A stretch of DNA of 64,000 bases from Aeromonas schubertii (lineage in GTDB: Bacteria; Pseudomonadota; Gammaproteobacteria; Enterobacterales; Aeromonadaceae). Position 1 is the stretch's first letter; every line of letters begins with the position of its first letter. The notes beneath the pieces are model-generated. The model was not told the DNA's origin. It searched no databases and was given only the letters and a program-made list of their open reading frames with translations. The stretch is from the NCBI RefSeq assembly GCF_000820105.1, contig NZ_CDDB01000072.1, positions 1 through 64,000 on the forward strand. Reading direction: 5' to 3'. A program made the position numbers and the translations under genes. Positions 1 to 7,073 of the stretch are shown here, one piece after another.

Positions 1-50
1 TGAGATGGTCTTTTTGCATTTACAGTTTTGAAAGGCTGTCGAGACAACAA

Positions 51-83
51 GAGGCTATCCCACTTGGGATGGCCTCTTTCTCT
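51..83. terminator. Intrinsic terminator hairpin
   Basis: An 11-bp stem with one G-T wobble (51-61 pairs with 66-76) is followed by a T-rich run on the + strand. It can also form on the minus strand, where it lies downstream of the GNAT remnant. The gene it serves on the + strand lies left of the window. Confidence 0.6.
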
Positions 84-148
84 TTGGGGTTTGCTCACTC
101 TCACCGAGCGACCGCGAGCTCGGCAGGCCCTGGTTTTCCATCCACGCC

Positions 149-265
149 TCACGGCGTGTTCACGCCGAGCGGCAGTACCATGCTCACCAGATTATCCTCC
201 ATCGACACCTCTACCTTGAACCCGACCTTGCGCGCCAGGGTGACCATGCCCCGGTTGCTTGGCAT
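149..265 (-). pseudogene. GNAT acetyltransferase C-terminal remnant
   Basis: A 38-codon open stretch ending in TGA reads like the last part of a GNAT domain: MPSNRGM, then LARKVGF, then a short strand and a stop. This pattern (N-R-G-M followed by L-A-R-K-x-G-F) is typical of the final helix and strand of GNAT enzymes, including the GNAT half of PatZ/Pat protein acetyltransferases. An in-frame TAG lies four codons upstream of the ATG, and no acetyl-CoA-binding motif is readable further upstream in any frame. I infer a 5'-deleted pseudogene. A very short real peptide is possible but unlikely. The flanking 266-481 holds no gene I can support. Confidence 0.5.
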
Positions 266-481
266 GGTAACCGTCTATCCGGTGTCGATATTGCCACACT
301 GTTATGCCTTGTGAGCCTTATCTGCCGAGGAGGTATCTCTGATGCCGCAGCCCGATGAGTGGCCGAGCTGTCTGCGACAGTCTGGGATCACAAATCGTGG
401 TGCGCCATCCTAAGGCAGGCTTCGGATAAGGGTATCGTTGAAGGCCTCTTCCATCACCTGTATCGGGCGCAAGCTCTCCTG
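266..481. other. Unassigned spacer, possible gene debris
   Basis: No complete gene is visible. On the minus strand at about 418-479 a 22-codon stretch (reading ESLRPIQVMEEAFNDTL) stays open to a TAG and looks protein-like, but it has no start and I do not recognise it. It may belong to the same decayed locus as the GNAT remnant at 149-265. Confidence 0.3.
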
Positions 482-1357
482 TCAGCGATCACGCTGCAGA
501 CGCGGGAGTCGCAGCAGCGGTAACTGATAGAAGAGCAGGGCGCTCAGCACCAAGGCAACGCCGGCCAGCTTGAGTGCGCCCAGGGGTTCCTGATAGATGA
601 GTACGCTCAGGACCAGGGTCCAGACAGGCTCAAGCAGCATCAGCAGGGCTGCGTGAGCCGTGCTCATCTGCCGTAAGGCCAGGGTGAGCAGCAGATAGCG
701 CAGAGTGGTGGCGAGCAGCACGCTGGCCGCAAACCAGCCCCATATTCCGGTGCTGATGGTGGCAGGCCATGATTCGGTCAGCAGGGAGAGCAGAGTGCCG
801 AGCAGACCCGTGATCGCCAGTTGAATACAGGTGAGCCAGGTGGGGGGAATCGATTGGGCGAAGTGACGATGTACAGCCAGCTGAGTACCCAGCATGGTGG
901 CCGCAGCCAGAAACCAGAGCAAGGAGAGAGAGACCCCCCACTGAGTGCTTCGGGAGAGCAGGATCAGGCCGGCGATGGCGAGTGGCAGCGTGGCCCAATA
1001 GCGTCGCCCCGGGCGAGTCTGGAAGGCAGCCCAGGCGGCCAGAGGTGCCATCAGGGTTGCGATGCTCATGATAAAGGCGCCGCTCCCCAGTGCGTCGCTC
1101 TGGCTGATGGCGGTCACCCATAGCAGCAGGCTGCACCCCATCAGCACACCACAGGCGGCGGCCCGCAACAGGGCTCCTCTGGACAGGGTCCCCTCGCGCC
1201 GCCAAGCCAGAGGAAGCAGCAGCAGAGAGGCCAACAGAAAGCGGCTGCCGATAAAGGCTGCGGGGGGGAGTTCGCTGATCGCCTCTTTTGAGAAGAGCCA
1301 GCCGGCCGCGGCCAGCAGTGTGGTGAGCAGCATCAGGAGGAGGGGGAGGCGAGACAT
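482..1357 (-). CDS. EamA/DMT-family transporter
   Basis: A 291-residue inner-membrane protein with about ten hydrophobic segments arranged as two EamA repeats, the usual size and build of drug/metabolite transporters. The first repeat begins at once after the start (LLLMLLTTLLAAAGW). The second ends with LLEPVWTLVLSVLIYQEP, a segment typical of the family (E-P near a helix start, then E-P in the following loop). The frame is open for another 170 codons upstream, but that part is charged, Arg-rich and overlaps the LysR gene, so I chose the ATG just before the first helix. There is no strong ribosome site. The substrate cannot be told from sequence; family members export amino acids or metabolites. 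It is transcribed alone and may be read from the LysR promoter upstream. Confidence 0.8.
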   Translation of the reverse strand: MSRLPLLLMLLTTLLAAAGWLFSKEAISELPPAAFIGSRFLLASLLLLPLAWRREGTLSRGALLRAAACGVLMGCSLLLWVTAISQSDALGSGAFIMSIATLMAPLAAWAAFQTRPGRRYWATLPLAIAGLILLSRSTQWGVSLSLLWFLAAATMLGTQLAVHRHFAQSIPPTWLTCIQLAITGLLGTLLSLLTESWPATISTGIWGWFAASVLLATTLRYLLLTLALRQMSTAHAALLMLLEPVWTLVLSVLIYQEPLGALKLAGVALVLSALLFYQLPLLRLPRLQRDR

Positions 1358-1458
1358 GAGGCATCCGTGGTGATCGGGTGAAGTGAAGAGGATAAAGAAA
1401 AGAGGCCCGTTCTGGCTAGGGGCGTCGCATGGTGGCGTGGGATCGCCGACACAGGTGC

Positions 1459-2364
1459 CTACACAAAATAGTGGGCAATATCGAGGTAGCGCTGGCGGAT
1501 GTGCTCGATGAGCAGCCTTATCTTGCGCGGTGGCTGGCGGGTGAAGGGGTAGACGGCGTAGATCCCGAGTTTCTTGCCCACCCGGTCCGGAAACAAGTCC
1601 ACCAGATCGCCGTTCATCAGGTCGTGATAGACGAGGCAGCGTGGCACATAGACGATGCCGCGCCCTCCCAGCGCCGCCTTGCGCAAAGCGCCGGCGTTGT
1701 CGGTGGAGAAGCTCCCTGACACCGACAACAGATAGTTGCCCTCTTTTCCCTTGAAGGCCCACTCCGAGGCCCCCGTGCTCTGGTAGGCGTAGCGCAGGCA
1801 GTTGTGGGTGAGCAAATCCGACGGCTCGCGCGGCGCCCCGAAGCGGCGCACGTAGGCGGGGGCGGCGCAGATCACCCATTGGGAGTCGAGGATGTGGCGG
1901 GCAATCAGGCTCGAGTCATCCAGATAGCCGGTGCGAATAACCAGATCGAACCCCTCTTCCACCAGGTTGACGAAGCGGTTGTCCAGTGACATCTCCACCG
2001 TGAGCCCCGGGTGCTGCTGGCAAAAATCGGCCACGGCGTCGGCGAGCAAGAGCTCCCCCGAGATGGTGGGCACCGACATCCGCACATGACCGCTCACCTT
2101 TTCACCAAAACCCGCTACCGCATCGAAGGCGTCCAGTGCGGCGGCCTTCACATTTTTGGCACCCTGATAGAGCTCCTTGCCCGCCTCGCTTAAGGTCAGC
2201 CGGCGGGTGGTGCGATAGAGCAGCTGCACTCCGAGCTCTTCCTCCAGACGCCCGATGCGCTTGCTAACCACTGAATTTGTCAGGGAATTTTGTTCGGCCA
2301 CCTTGCTGAAGGAGCCGGCCTCCACCACCTGGGCGAAGAGAATGAGGTCGTCGGTACTGGCCAT
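1459..2364 (-). CDS. LysR-family regulator, likely of lactate operon
   Basis: A 301-residue LysR-type regulator. The N-terminal winged helix-turn-helix (residues 3-62, with [16 protein letters not shown] and the [15 protein letters not shown] recognition region) is followed by a substrate-binding domain (about 90-295) of the GcvA/CrgA-like type. The start at 2364 gives the normal family length; 24 further open codons upstream lie in the divergent promoter region. It diverges from the lactate permease operon with 131 bp between the starts, the usual arrangement for a LysR activator of its neighbour. I infer that it controls the operon in response to lactate or a related acid. In E. coli the lld operon uses a GntR-type LldR instead, so the control here differs. 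Confidence 0.85.
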   Translation of the reverse strand: MASTDDLILFAQVVEAGSFSKVAEQNSLTNSVVSKRIGRLEEELGVQLLYRTTRRLTLSEAGKELYQGAKNVKAAALDAFDAVAGFGEKVSGHVRMSVPTISGELLLADAVADFCQQHPGLTVEMSLDNRFVNLVEEGFDLVIRTGYLDDSSLIARHILDSQWVICAAPAYVRRFGAPREPSDLLTHNCLRYAYQSTGASEWAFKGKEGNYLLSVSGSFSTDNAGALRKAALGGRGIVYVPRCLVYHDLMNGDLVDLFPDRVGKKLGIYAVYPFTRQPPRKIRLLIEHIRQRYLDIAHYFV

Positions 2365-2377
2365 ATTTATCGATTTT

Positions 2378-2398
2378 TGGAACGAATGTTGTTCATTA
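2378..2398. promoter_or_regulatory. Candidate LysR operator
   Basis: An interrupted palindrome, GAAC (2380-2383), seven bases, GTTC (2391-2394), sits in an AT-rich stretch just upstream of the LysR gene start. LysR proteins bind short dyads of T-N11-A type near their own divergent promoters. The match is only to the general form. Confidence 0.35.
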
Positions 2399-2441
2399 TT
2401 TCCATATATCGCGAAAAAGGAACAGGGTAAGGTCACGTTCG

Positions 2442-2456
2442 GTTAACAAAATGACA
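2442..2456 (+). promoter_or_regulatory. Candidate ArcA-like box before lldP
   Basis: GTTAACAAAATGACA matches the ArcA consensus GTTAATTAAATGTTA at 11 of 15 positions and ends 39 bases before the permease start. E. coli lld genes are repressed by ArcA without oxygen, so such a site would fit. The match alone is weak. Confidence 0.3.
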
Positions 2457-2495
2457 ACAAGGTGCACCCTGCACCGCTCGGACAAGGACGCAATG

Positions 2496-4193
2496 ATGAC
2501 AGACACCCTGTTGGCCCTGGTGGCCTTCTCGCCGATCGTGGTGGCCGCCGTGCTGCTGGTCGGCCTCAACTGGCCCGCAAAGCGCGCCATGCCCATCGCC
2601 TTTATCCTGACCGTATTCATCGCCCTGTGGGGCTGGCAGATGAGCCCGACCCGGGTGCTCGCCTCCACCCTGCAGGGGCTTATCATCACGGTGACCGTGC
2701 TCTGGATAGTGTTCGGCGCCATCCTGATGCTCAACACCCTGAAACATACCGGTGCCATCAGCGCCATTCGCGGCGGTTTCACCAATATCTCGCCGGATCG
2801 GCGCATCCAGGCCATCATCATCGCCTGGTGCTTCGGCGCCTTTATCGAGGGAGCCTCGGGGTTTGGCACCCCGGCCGCCATCGCCGCCCCCCTGCTGGTG
2901 GCCATCGGCTTTCCTGCGTTGGCCGCTGTGCTGCTTGGCATGATGATCCAGTCCACCCCGGTCTCCTTCGGTGCGGTGGGTACCCCCATCCTGGTGGGGA
3001 TCAACAAGGGGCTGGATAACCAGGCCATCGGCCACACCCTAAGCGCCGGCGGCAGCAGCTGGGACATCTACCTGCAACAGGTGACCACCAACGTGGCCCT
3101 CATCCACGCCACCGTCGGCACCCTGATGCCGGTGCTGATGGTGATGATGCTGACCCGCTTCTTTGGCCGCAACCGCAGCTGGACCGAGGGGCTCTCCATC
3201 CTGCCCTTCGCGATTTTCGCGGGGCTCGCCTTCACCGTGCCCTATGCCCTCACCGGCATGCTGCTCGGCCCCGAGTTCCCGTCCCTTATCGGCGGCCTGG
3301 TGGGGCTGGCCCTGGTGGTGACGGCGGCACGCCATGGTTTTCTGGTGCCCAAGAACAGCTGGGATTTCGCCCCCGAGCAGGAGTGGCCCGCCGAGTGGCT
3401 GGGATCCCTCAAGCTCGATCTCAAAGAGGCCGCCGGCCGCCCCATGTCGCTGCTGCTGGCCTGGCTCCCCTATGTGGCGCTGGCCCTCCTGCTGGTGGCG
3501 AGCCGGGTGAGCCCGGAGTTCAAGGCAAGCCTGTTGTCGGTGAGCCTCGCTTTCACCGATCTGCTGGGTGAGAAGGGGGTCAGCGCCTCCATTGAGCCGC
3601 TCTACCTGCCGGGGGGCCTGCTGGTGCTCTGCGCCCTGCTCACCACCCTCATTCAGGCCCGCGCCCTGGCCCCCCTCGGCCGCGCCGTGAGCGAGTCGAG
3701 CCGTACCCTGATCGGCGCCGGCTTCGTGCTCATTTTCACCGTGCCCATGGTGCGCATCTTCATCAACTCCGGCGTCAACGGGGCGGATCTCGCCAGCATG
3801 CCGGTGACCACAGCCAACTTTGCCGCAGGGCTGGTGGGGGAGTTCTTCCCGGCGCTCAGCGCCACCATAGGCGCGCTGGGGGCCTTTATCGCCGGCTCCA
3901 ACACGGTGTCGAACATGATGTTTAGCCAGTTCCAGTTCGAGGTGGCCCAGACCCTGGGGGTTTCCACCGCCGCCATGCTGGCGCTGCAGGCCGTTGGCGC
4001 GGCGGCTGGCAACATGATCGCCATCCACAACGTGGTGGCGGCCTCGGCCACCGTGGGGCTCTTGGGCCGCGAGGGGGCGACATTGCGCAAGACGGCGCTG
4101 CCGACCCTCTACTACCTGCTGGCCAGCGGCCTTATCGGGCTGGCGCTCATGTACAGCTTCCACGTCTCGGACGCACTGCTGCAGTTGAAGTAA
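2496..4193 (+). CDS. lldP: L-lactate/glycolate permease LldP
   Basis: A 565-residue LctP-family lactate permease with 12 or more hydrophobic segments. E. coli LldP is 551 residues. The family block [20 protein letters not shown] is present near residues 110-130, followed by a [12 protein letters not shown] segment. It brings lactate in by proton symport for the dehydrogenases encoded downstream. Two ATGs are adjacent; I chose 2496 because an AAGGA ribosome site (2484-2488) then has a seven-base spacing. It is the first gene of a five-gene same-strand run, with 13 bp to the next gene. Confidence 0.93.
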   Translation: MTDTLLALVAFSPIVVAAVLLVGLNWPAKRAMPIAFILTVFIALWGWQMSPTRVLASTLQGLIITVTVLWIVFGAILMLNTLKHTGAISAIRGGFTNISPDRRIQAIIIAWCFGAFIEGASGFGTPAAIAAPLLVAIGFPALAAVLLGMMIQSTPVSFGAVGTPILVGINKGLDNQAIGHTLSAGGSSWDIYLQQVTTNVALIHATVGTLMPVLMVMMLTRFFGRNRSWTEGLSILPFAIFAGLAFTVPYALTGMLLGPEFPSLIGGLVGLALVVTAARHGFLVPKNSWDFAPEQEWPAEWLGSLKLDLKEAAGRPMSLLLAWLPYVALALLLVASRVSPEFKASLLSVSLAFTDLLGEKGVSASIEPLYLPGGLLVLCALLTTLIQARALAPLGRAVSESSRTLIGAGFVLIFTVPMVRIFINSGVNGADLASMPVTTANFAAGLVGEFFPALSATIGALGAFIAGSNTVSNMMFSQFQFEVAQTLGVSTAAMLALQAVGAAAGNMIAIHNVVAASATVGLLGREGATLRKTALPTLYYLLASGLIGLALMYSFHVSDALLQLK

Positions 4194-4206
4194 GGGAGAG
4201 CAAGTG

Positions 4207-4998
4207 ATGAAGGTAATGCGGGTCTATCCGGCCAAGCCGGCCGATGTCTATCTCTACGCCACCTGTCTGGTGGACCTGTTCGACCCGGTGGCGGGGCTCG
4301 ATGCCATCGCCCTGATCGAGCGGGAAGGGATAAGGGTGCACTTTGTCGAGAAACAGACCTGCTGTGGCCAGCCGGCCTACACCTCGGGTCATGAGGAGGA
4401 GGCGCGCAAGGTGGCGCAAAGCCAGATGGCGCTCTTCCCCGAGCCCTGGCCCGTGGTGGTGTTGTCGGGCTCCTGCGGCGGCATGATGCACCATCACTAT
4501 GCTCGCCTCTTCCCGGAGAGCCCCGAGGTGGCAGCGTTTTGCGAGCGGGTGTTCGAGCTGACCGAGTTTCTGGCCCGGGTCTGCCGGGTGCGCTGGCGCA
4601 CGGTGGGGGAGGCGATCATCGTCATGCACACCTCCTGCTCGGCCCGGCGCGAGATGCAGGTGCACACCACGGCCCGCAGTCTGCTGGGGCAGCTCGAGGG
4701 GGTCACCTTGCACGAGCAGGCCTACGAGAGCGAGTGCTGTGGCTTTGGCGGCACCTTCTCGGTGCGCCATCCCCACATCAGCCAGGCCATGGTGGAGGAC
4801 AAGACCCGCCACCTGCTGGCCACTGGTGCCGACACCCTGGTGAGCGCCGACTGGGGGTGCCTCTTGAACATCAAGGGATCCCTGGCCTATCAGGGCAAGA
4901 CGCTCCCTGCCACCCATCTGGCGAGCTTCCTGCTCGCCCATAGCGAGCCGGTGGCTCAGGGCTTACAAGCGCAAAAACAGGAGGCCCATCATGAGTGA
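4207..4998 (+). CDS. lldE: Lactate utilisation protein LldE (LutA), CCG-type
   Basis: A 263-residue protein of the LutA/YkgE family with two cysteine-rich CCG domains. The first has TCCGQPAY and SCGG; the second has CSARRE and ECCGFGGTFS. In heterodisulfide reductase-like proteins these motifs hold Fe-S clusters. LutABC/LldEFG together oxidise L-lactate to pyruvate and pass electrons to the respiratory chain; LldE is one of the three required subunits. A GTG directly precedes the ATG; the ATG is preferred, with GGGAG eight bases upstream. The end overlaps the start of lldF by eight bases, so translation is probably coupled. Confidence 0.92.
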   Translation: MKVMRVYPAKPADVYLYATCLVDLFDPVAGLDAIALIEREGIRVHFVEKQTCCGQPAYTSGHEEEARKVAQSQMALFPEPWPVVVLSGSCGGMMHHHYARLFPESPEVAAFCERVFELTEFLARVCRVRWRTVGEAIIVMHTSCSARREMQVHTTARSLLGQLEGVTLHEQAYESECCGFGGTFSVRHPHISQAMVEDKTRHLLATGADTLVSADWGCLLNIKGSLAYQGKTLPATHLASFLLAHSEPVAQGLQAQKQEAHHE

Positions 4999-6427
4999 GC
5001 ACGCCAAGTATTCGCCGCGCCGCTTCCATCCCCAGGCCGAGGCGGCCCTGGCCGACCCCGTGCTGCGCCAGAACTTTCGCGGCGCCATGGATTACCTGCG
5101 CGGCAAGCGGCGGGACGCCTTCGCCGATCCGCGGGAAGAGTCGGCGGTGCGCGATGCGGCCGAGCAAATTCGCCAGCGCTGCCTCTCGCGCCTGCCGGAT
5201 CTTTTGGAGCAGCTCGAAGCCAACTGCGAGCGTAACGGCATCCAAGTGCACTGGGCCCAGACGCCGGACGAGGCCAACGCCATCATCCTTGGCATCGCCC
5301 AAAAGCACGGGGTGAGCAGCATCGTCAAGGGCAAGTCCATGGTGAGCGAGGAGGTGGGCTTCAACCACGAGATGGCGCGCCACGGTATTCGCTGTCTTGA
5401 GAGCGACATGGGGGAGTTTATCGTCCAGCTCGACGGCGACACCCCGTCCCACATCATCATGCCCGCCATCCACAAGAACAAGCAGGAGGTGAGCGATACC
5501 TTCGCCGGCAATCTGGCAGATTTCACCCCGACCACGGACGTGGACGAACTGATCCAGACCGGGCGGCGGGCCCTTCGCGAAGCGTTTCGCCGCGCCGGCA
5601 TGGGGCTCTCTGGAGTGAATTTCGCGGTGGCCGAGACTGGCAGCCTCTGTCTGGTGGAGAACGAGGGCAACGGGCGCATGTGCACCACTGTGCCGAAAGT
5701 CCACGTGGCCATCACCGGCATCGAGAAGGTGGTGGAGTTCCTTTCCGACGTGCCGCCCCTCTACAGCGCCCTGACCCGCTCGGCCACCGGTCAGGCCATC
5801 ACCACCTACTTCAACGTCATCAGCGGCCCGCGCCGGGCAGGAGAGCTGGACGGCCCGGACGAGGTGCACCTGGTGCTGCTCGACAACGGCCGCAGCCAGG
5901 CCTATCGGGACGAGGAGCTGCGCAAAACCCTGCAGTGCATCCGCTGCGGCGCCTGCATGAACCACTGCCCGGTCTACACCCGCATCGGCGGCCACGCCTA
6001 CGGCACCATCTACCCGGGCCCCATCGGCAAGATAGTCTCCCCCCATCTGCTGGGGCTGGAAAGCACCCAGGATCTGGTGACCGCATCCAGTCTGTGCGGT
6101 GCCTGCGGCGAGGTGTGCCCGGTGCGCATCCCCATTCCCGACCTGTTGCAGCGCCTGCGCCGGGAGGCCAAACATGACGCACTGCCCGGCCACGAACCGC
6201 TGGCGGGGCAGGGGGCGGCCAAGAGCCGGCTCGAGACCCTGGCCATGCAGGGCTTTGCCTTTGCCGCCACCCACCCGCGCCTCTATCACGCCGCAACCGG
6301 GGTGGCCGGTCGCCTGCGGGGGCTGATGCCTAAACACTTGGGTCCCTGGACCCAGTGCCGCGAGGCCCCCAAACCCGCCCCCCAGAGCCTGCACGCCCTG
6401 CTGCGCCAGAAGAAAAAGGAGTCCTGA
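4991..6427 (+). CDS. lldF: Lactate utilisation Fe-S protein LldF (LutB)
   Basis: A 478-residue LutB/YkgF protein. The N-terminal two thirds form a LUD (DUF162) domain with GKSMVSEEVGFNHE and the VAETGSLCLVENEGNGRM block. The C-terminal part has two ferredoxin-like clusters, CIRCGACMNHCPVY and LCGACGEVCPVRIPIPDL, followed by a short tail. It is the electron-transfer core of the LldEFG L-lactate oxidising complex. The ATG overlaps the end of lldE, and lldG begins one base after the stop, so the three subunits should be made in step. Length and motif order match the family. Confidence 0.94.
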   Translation: MSEHAKYSPRRFHPQAEAALADPVLRQNFRGAMDYLRGKRRDAFADPREESAVRDAAEQIRQRCLSRLPDLLEQLEANCERNGIQVHWAQTPDEANAIILGIAQKHGVSSIVKGKSMVSEEVGFNHEMARHGIRCLESDMGEFIVQLDGDTPSHIIMPAIHKNKQEVSDTFAGNLADFTPTTDVDELIQTGRRALREAFRRAGMGLSGVNFAVAETGSLCLVENEGNGRMCTTVPKVHVAITGIEKVVEFLSDVPPLYSALTRSATGQAITTYFNVISGPRRAGELDGPDEVHLVLLDNGRSQAYRDEELRKTLQCIRCGACMNHCPVYTRIGGHAYGTIYPGPIGKIVSPHLLGLESTQDLVTASSLCGACGEVCPVRIPIPDLLQRLRREAKHDALPGHEPLAGQGAAKSRLETLAMQGFAFAATHPRLYHAATGVAGRLRGLMPKHLGPWTQCREAPKPAPQSLHALLRQKKKES

Positions 6428-6428
6428 G

Positions 6429-7073
6429 ATGTCGAGCAAAGAGGCCATATTAAGCCGCCTGCGCGGCGCCGCCACCCCCATGGCCCACGCACCGCACGGC
6501 TGGCAGCCCTGGCGCGGGGAAGATGACGGCGCACGGCGCGAGCGCTTCCTTGCCGGGATCAGCGCCAGCCACGCCGAGATCCTGACCGTCAAGGAGGCTC
6601 ATCTAGCCCGGGATCTGGCCGCCTGGCTGGATGGCGAAGCAATAACGCATCTGGCCTGTGGCCAGGGGGGCCGCTGGCAAGTCGACGTCGCGGCAGCCTG
6701 CGCCGGGCGCTCTGTGCTGACCCCCTCTGGTGGGTTCGCCAGTTGGAAAGACGAGCTGTTTGACGTTTGTCAGGCGGGCATCACCCACTGCGCGGGGGCC
6801 ATCGCCGATACCGGCACCCTGGTGTTGCTGCCCGATGGTGGCGAGCCGCGCACTATTTCGCTTGTGCCCCCCTGCCATATCGCCCTGCTGGCGGCCTCCA
6901 CCATTGCCGACAACCTGGCGGGGCTGGTGGCGGCAGGGCGCTGGCAGCAGGCCATGCCCACCAATCTGTTGCTGGTTTCCGGCCCCTCCAAGACCGCCGA
7001 CATCCAGCAGACCCTGGCCTACGGCGCCCACGGCCCGAGCCGCCTCTTGGTAGTGCTGGTGGAGGATTGCTGA
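6429..7073 (+). CDS. lldG: Lactate utilisation protein LldG (LutC)
   Basis: A 214-residue LutC/YkgG-family protein made of one LUD domain. It keeps the family's C-terminal motifs: IADTGTLVLLPDGGEPRTIS followed by PPCHIALL and NLLLVSGPSKTADIQ. It is the third subunit of the LldEFG L-lactate oxidation complex. It has no cysteine clusters, as expected for LutC. The stop codon overlaps the ATG of the next gene (TGATG at 7071-7075), again pointing to translational coupling. Confidence 0.92.
   Translation: MSSKEAILSRLRGAATPMAHAPHGWQPWRGEDDGARRERFLAGISASHAEILTVKEAHLARDLAAWLDGEAITHLACGQGGRWQVDVAAACAGRSVLTPSGGFASWKDELFDVCQAGITHCAGAIADTGTLVLLPDGGEPRTISLVPPCHIALLAASTIADNLAGLVAAGRWQQAMPTNLLLVSGPSKTADIQQTLAYGAHGPSRLLVVLVEDC

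Noticed and set aside
28-314. Short + strand frames at the window start
   Set aside because: They overlap the terminator and the GNAT remnant on the opposite strand; no ribosome site or motif.
1358-1879. N-terminal extension of the EamA transporter by more than 170 codons
   Set aside because: It lies opposite or within the LysR gene region, is Arg-rich, and the first transmembrane helix begins right after the ATG at 1357.
6767-7072. N-terminal extension of the dld frame by 102 codons
   Set aside because: It overlaps lldG, which has clear LUD motifs; the ATG at 7073 matches the known start of Dld-II-type enzymes and overlaps the lldG stop.
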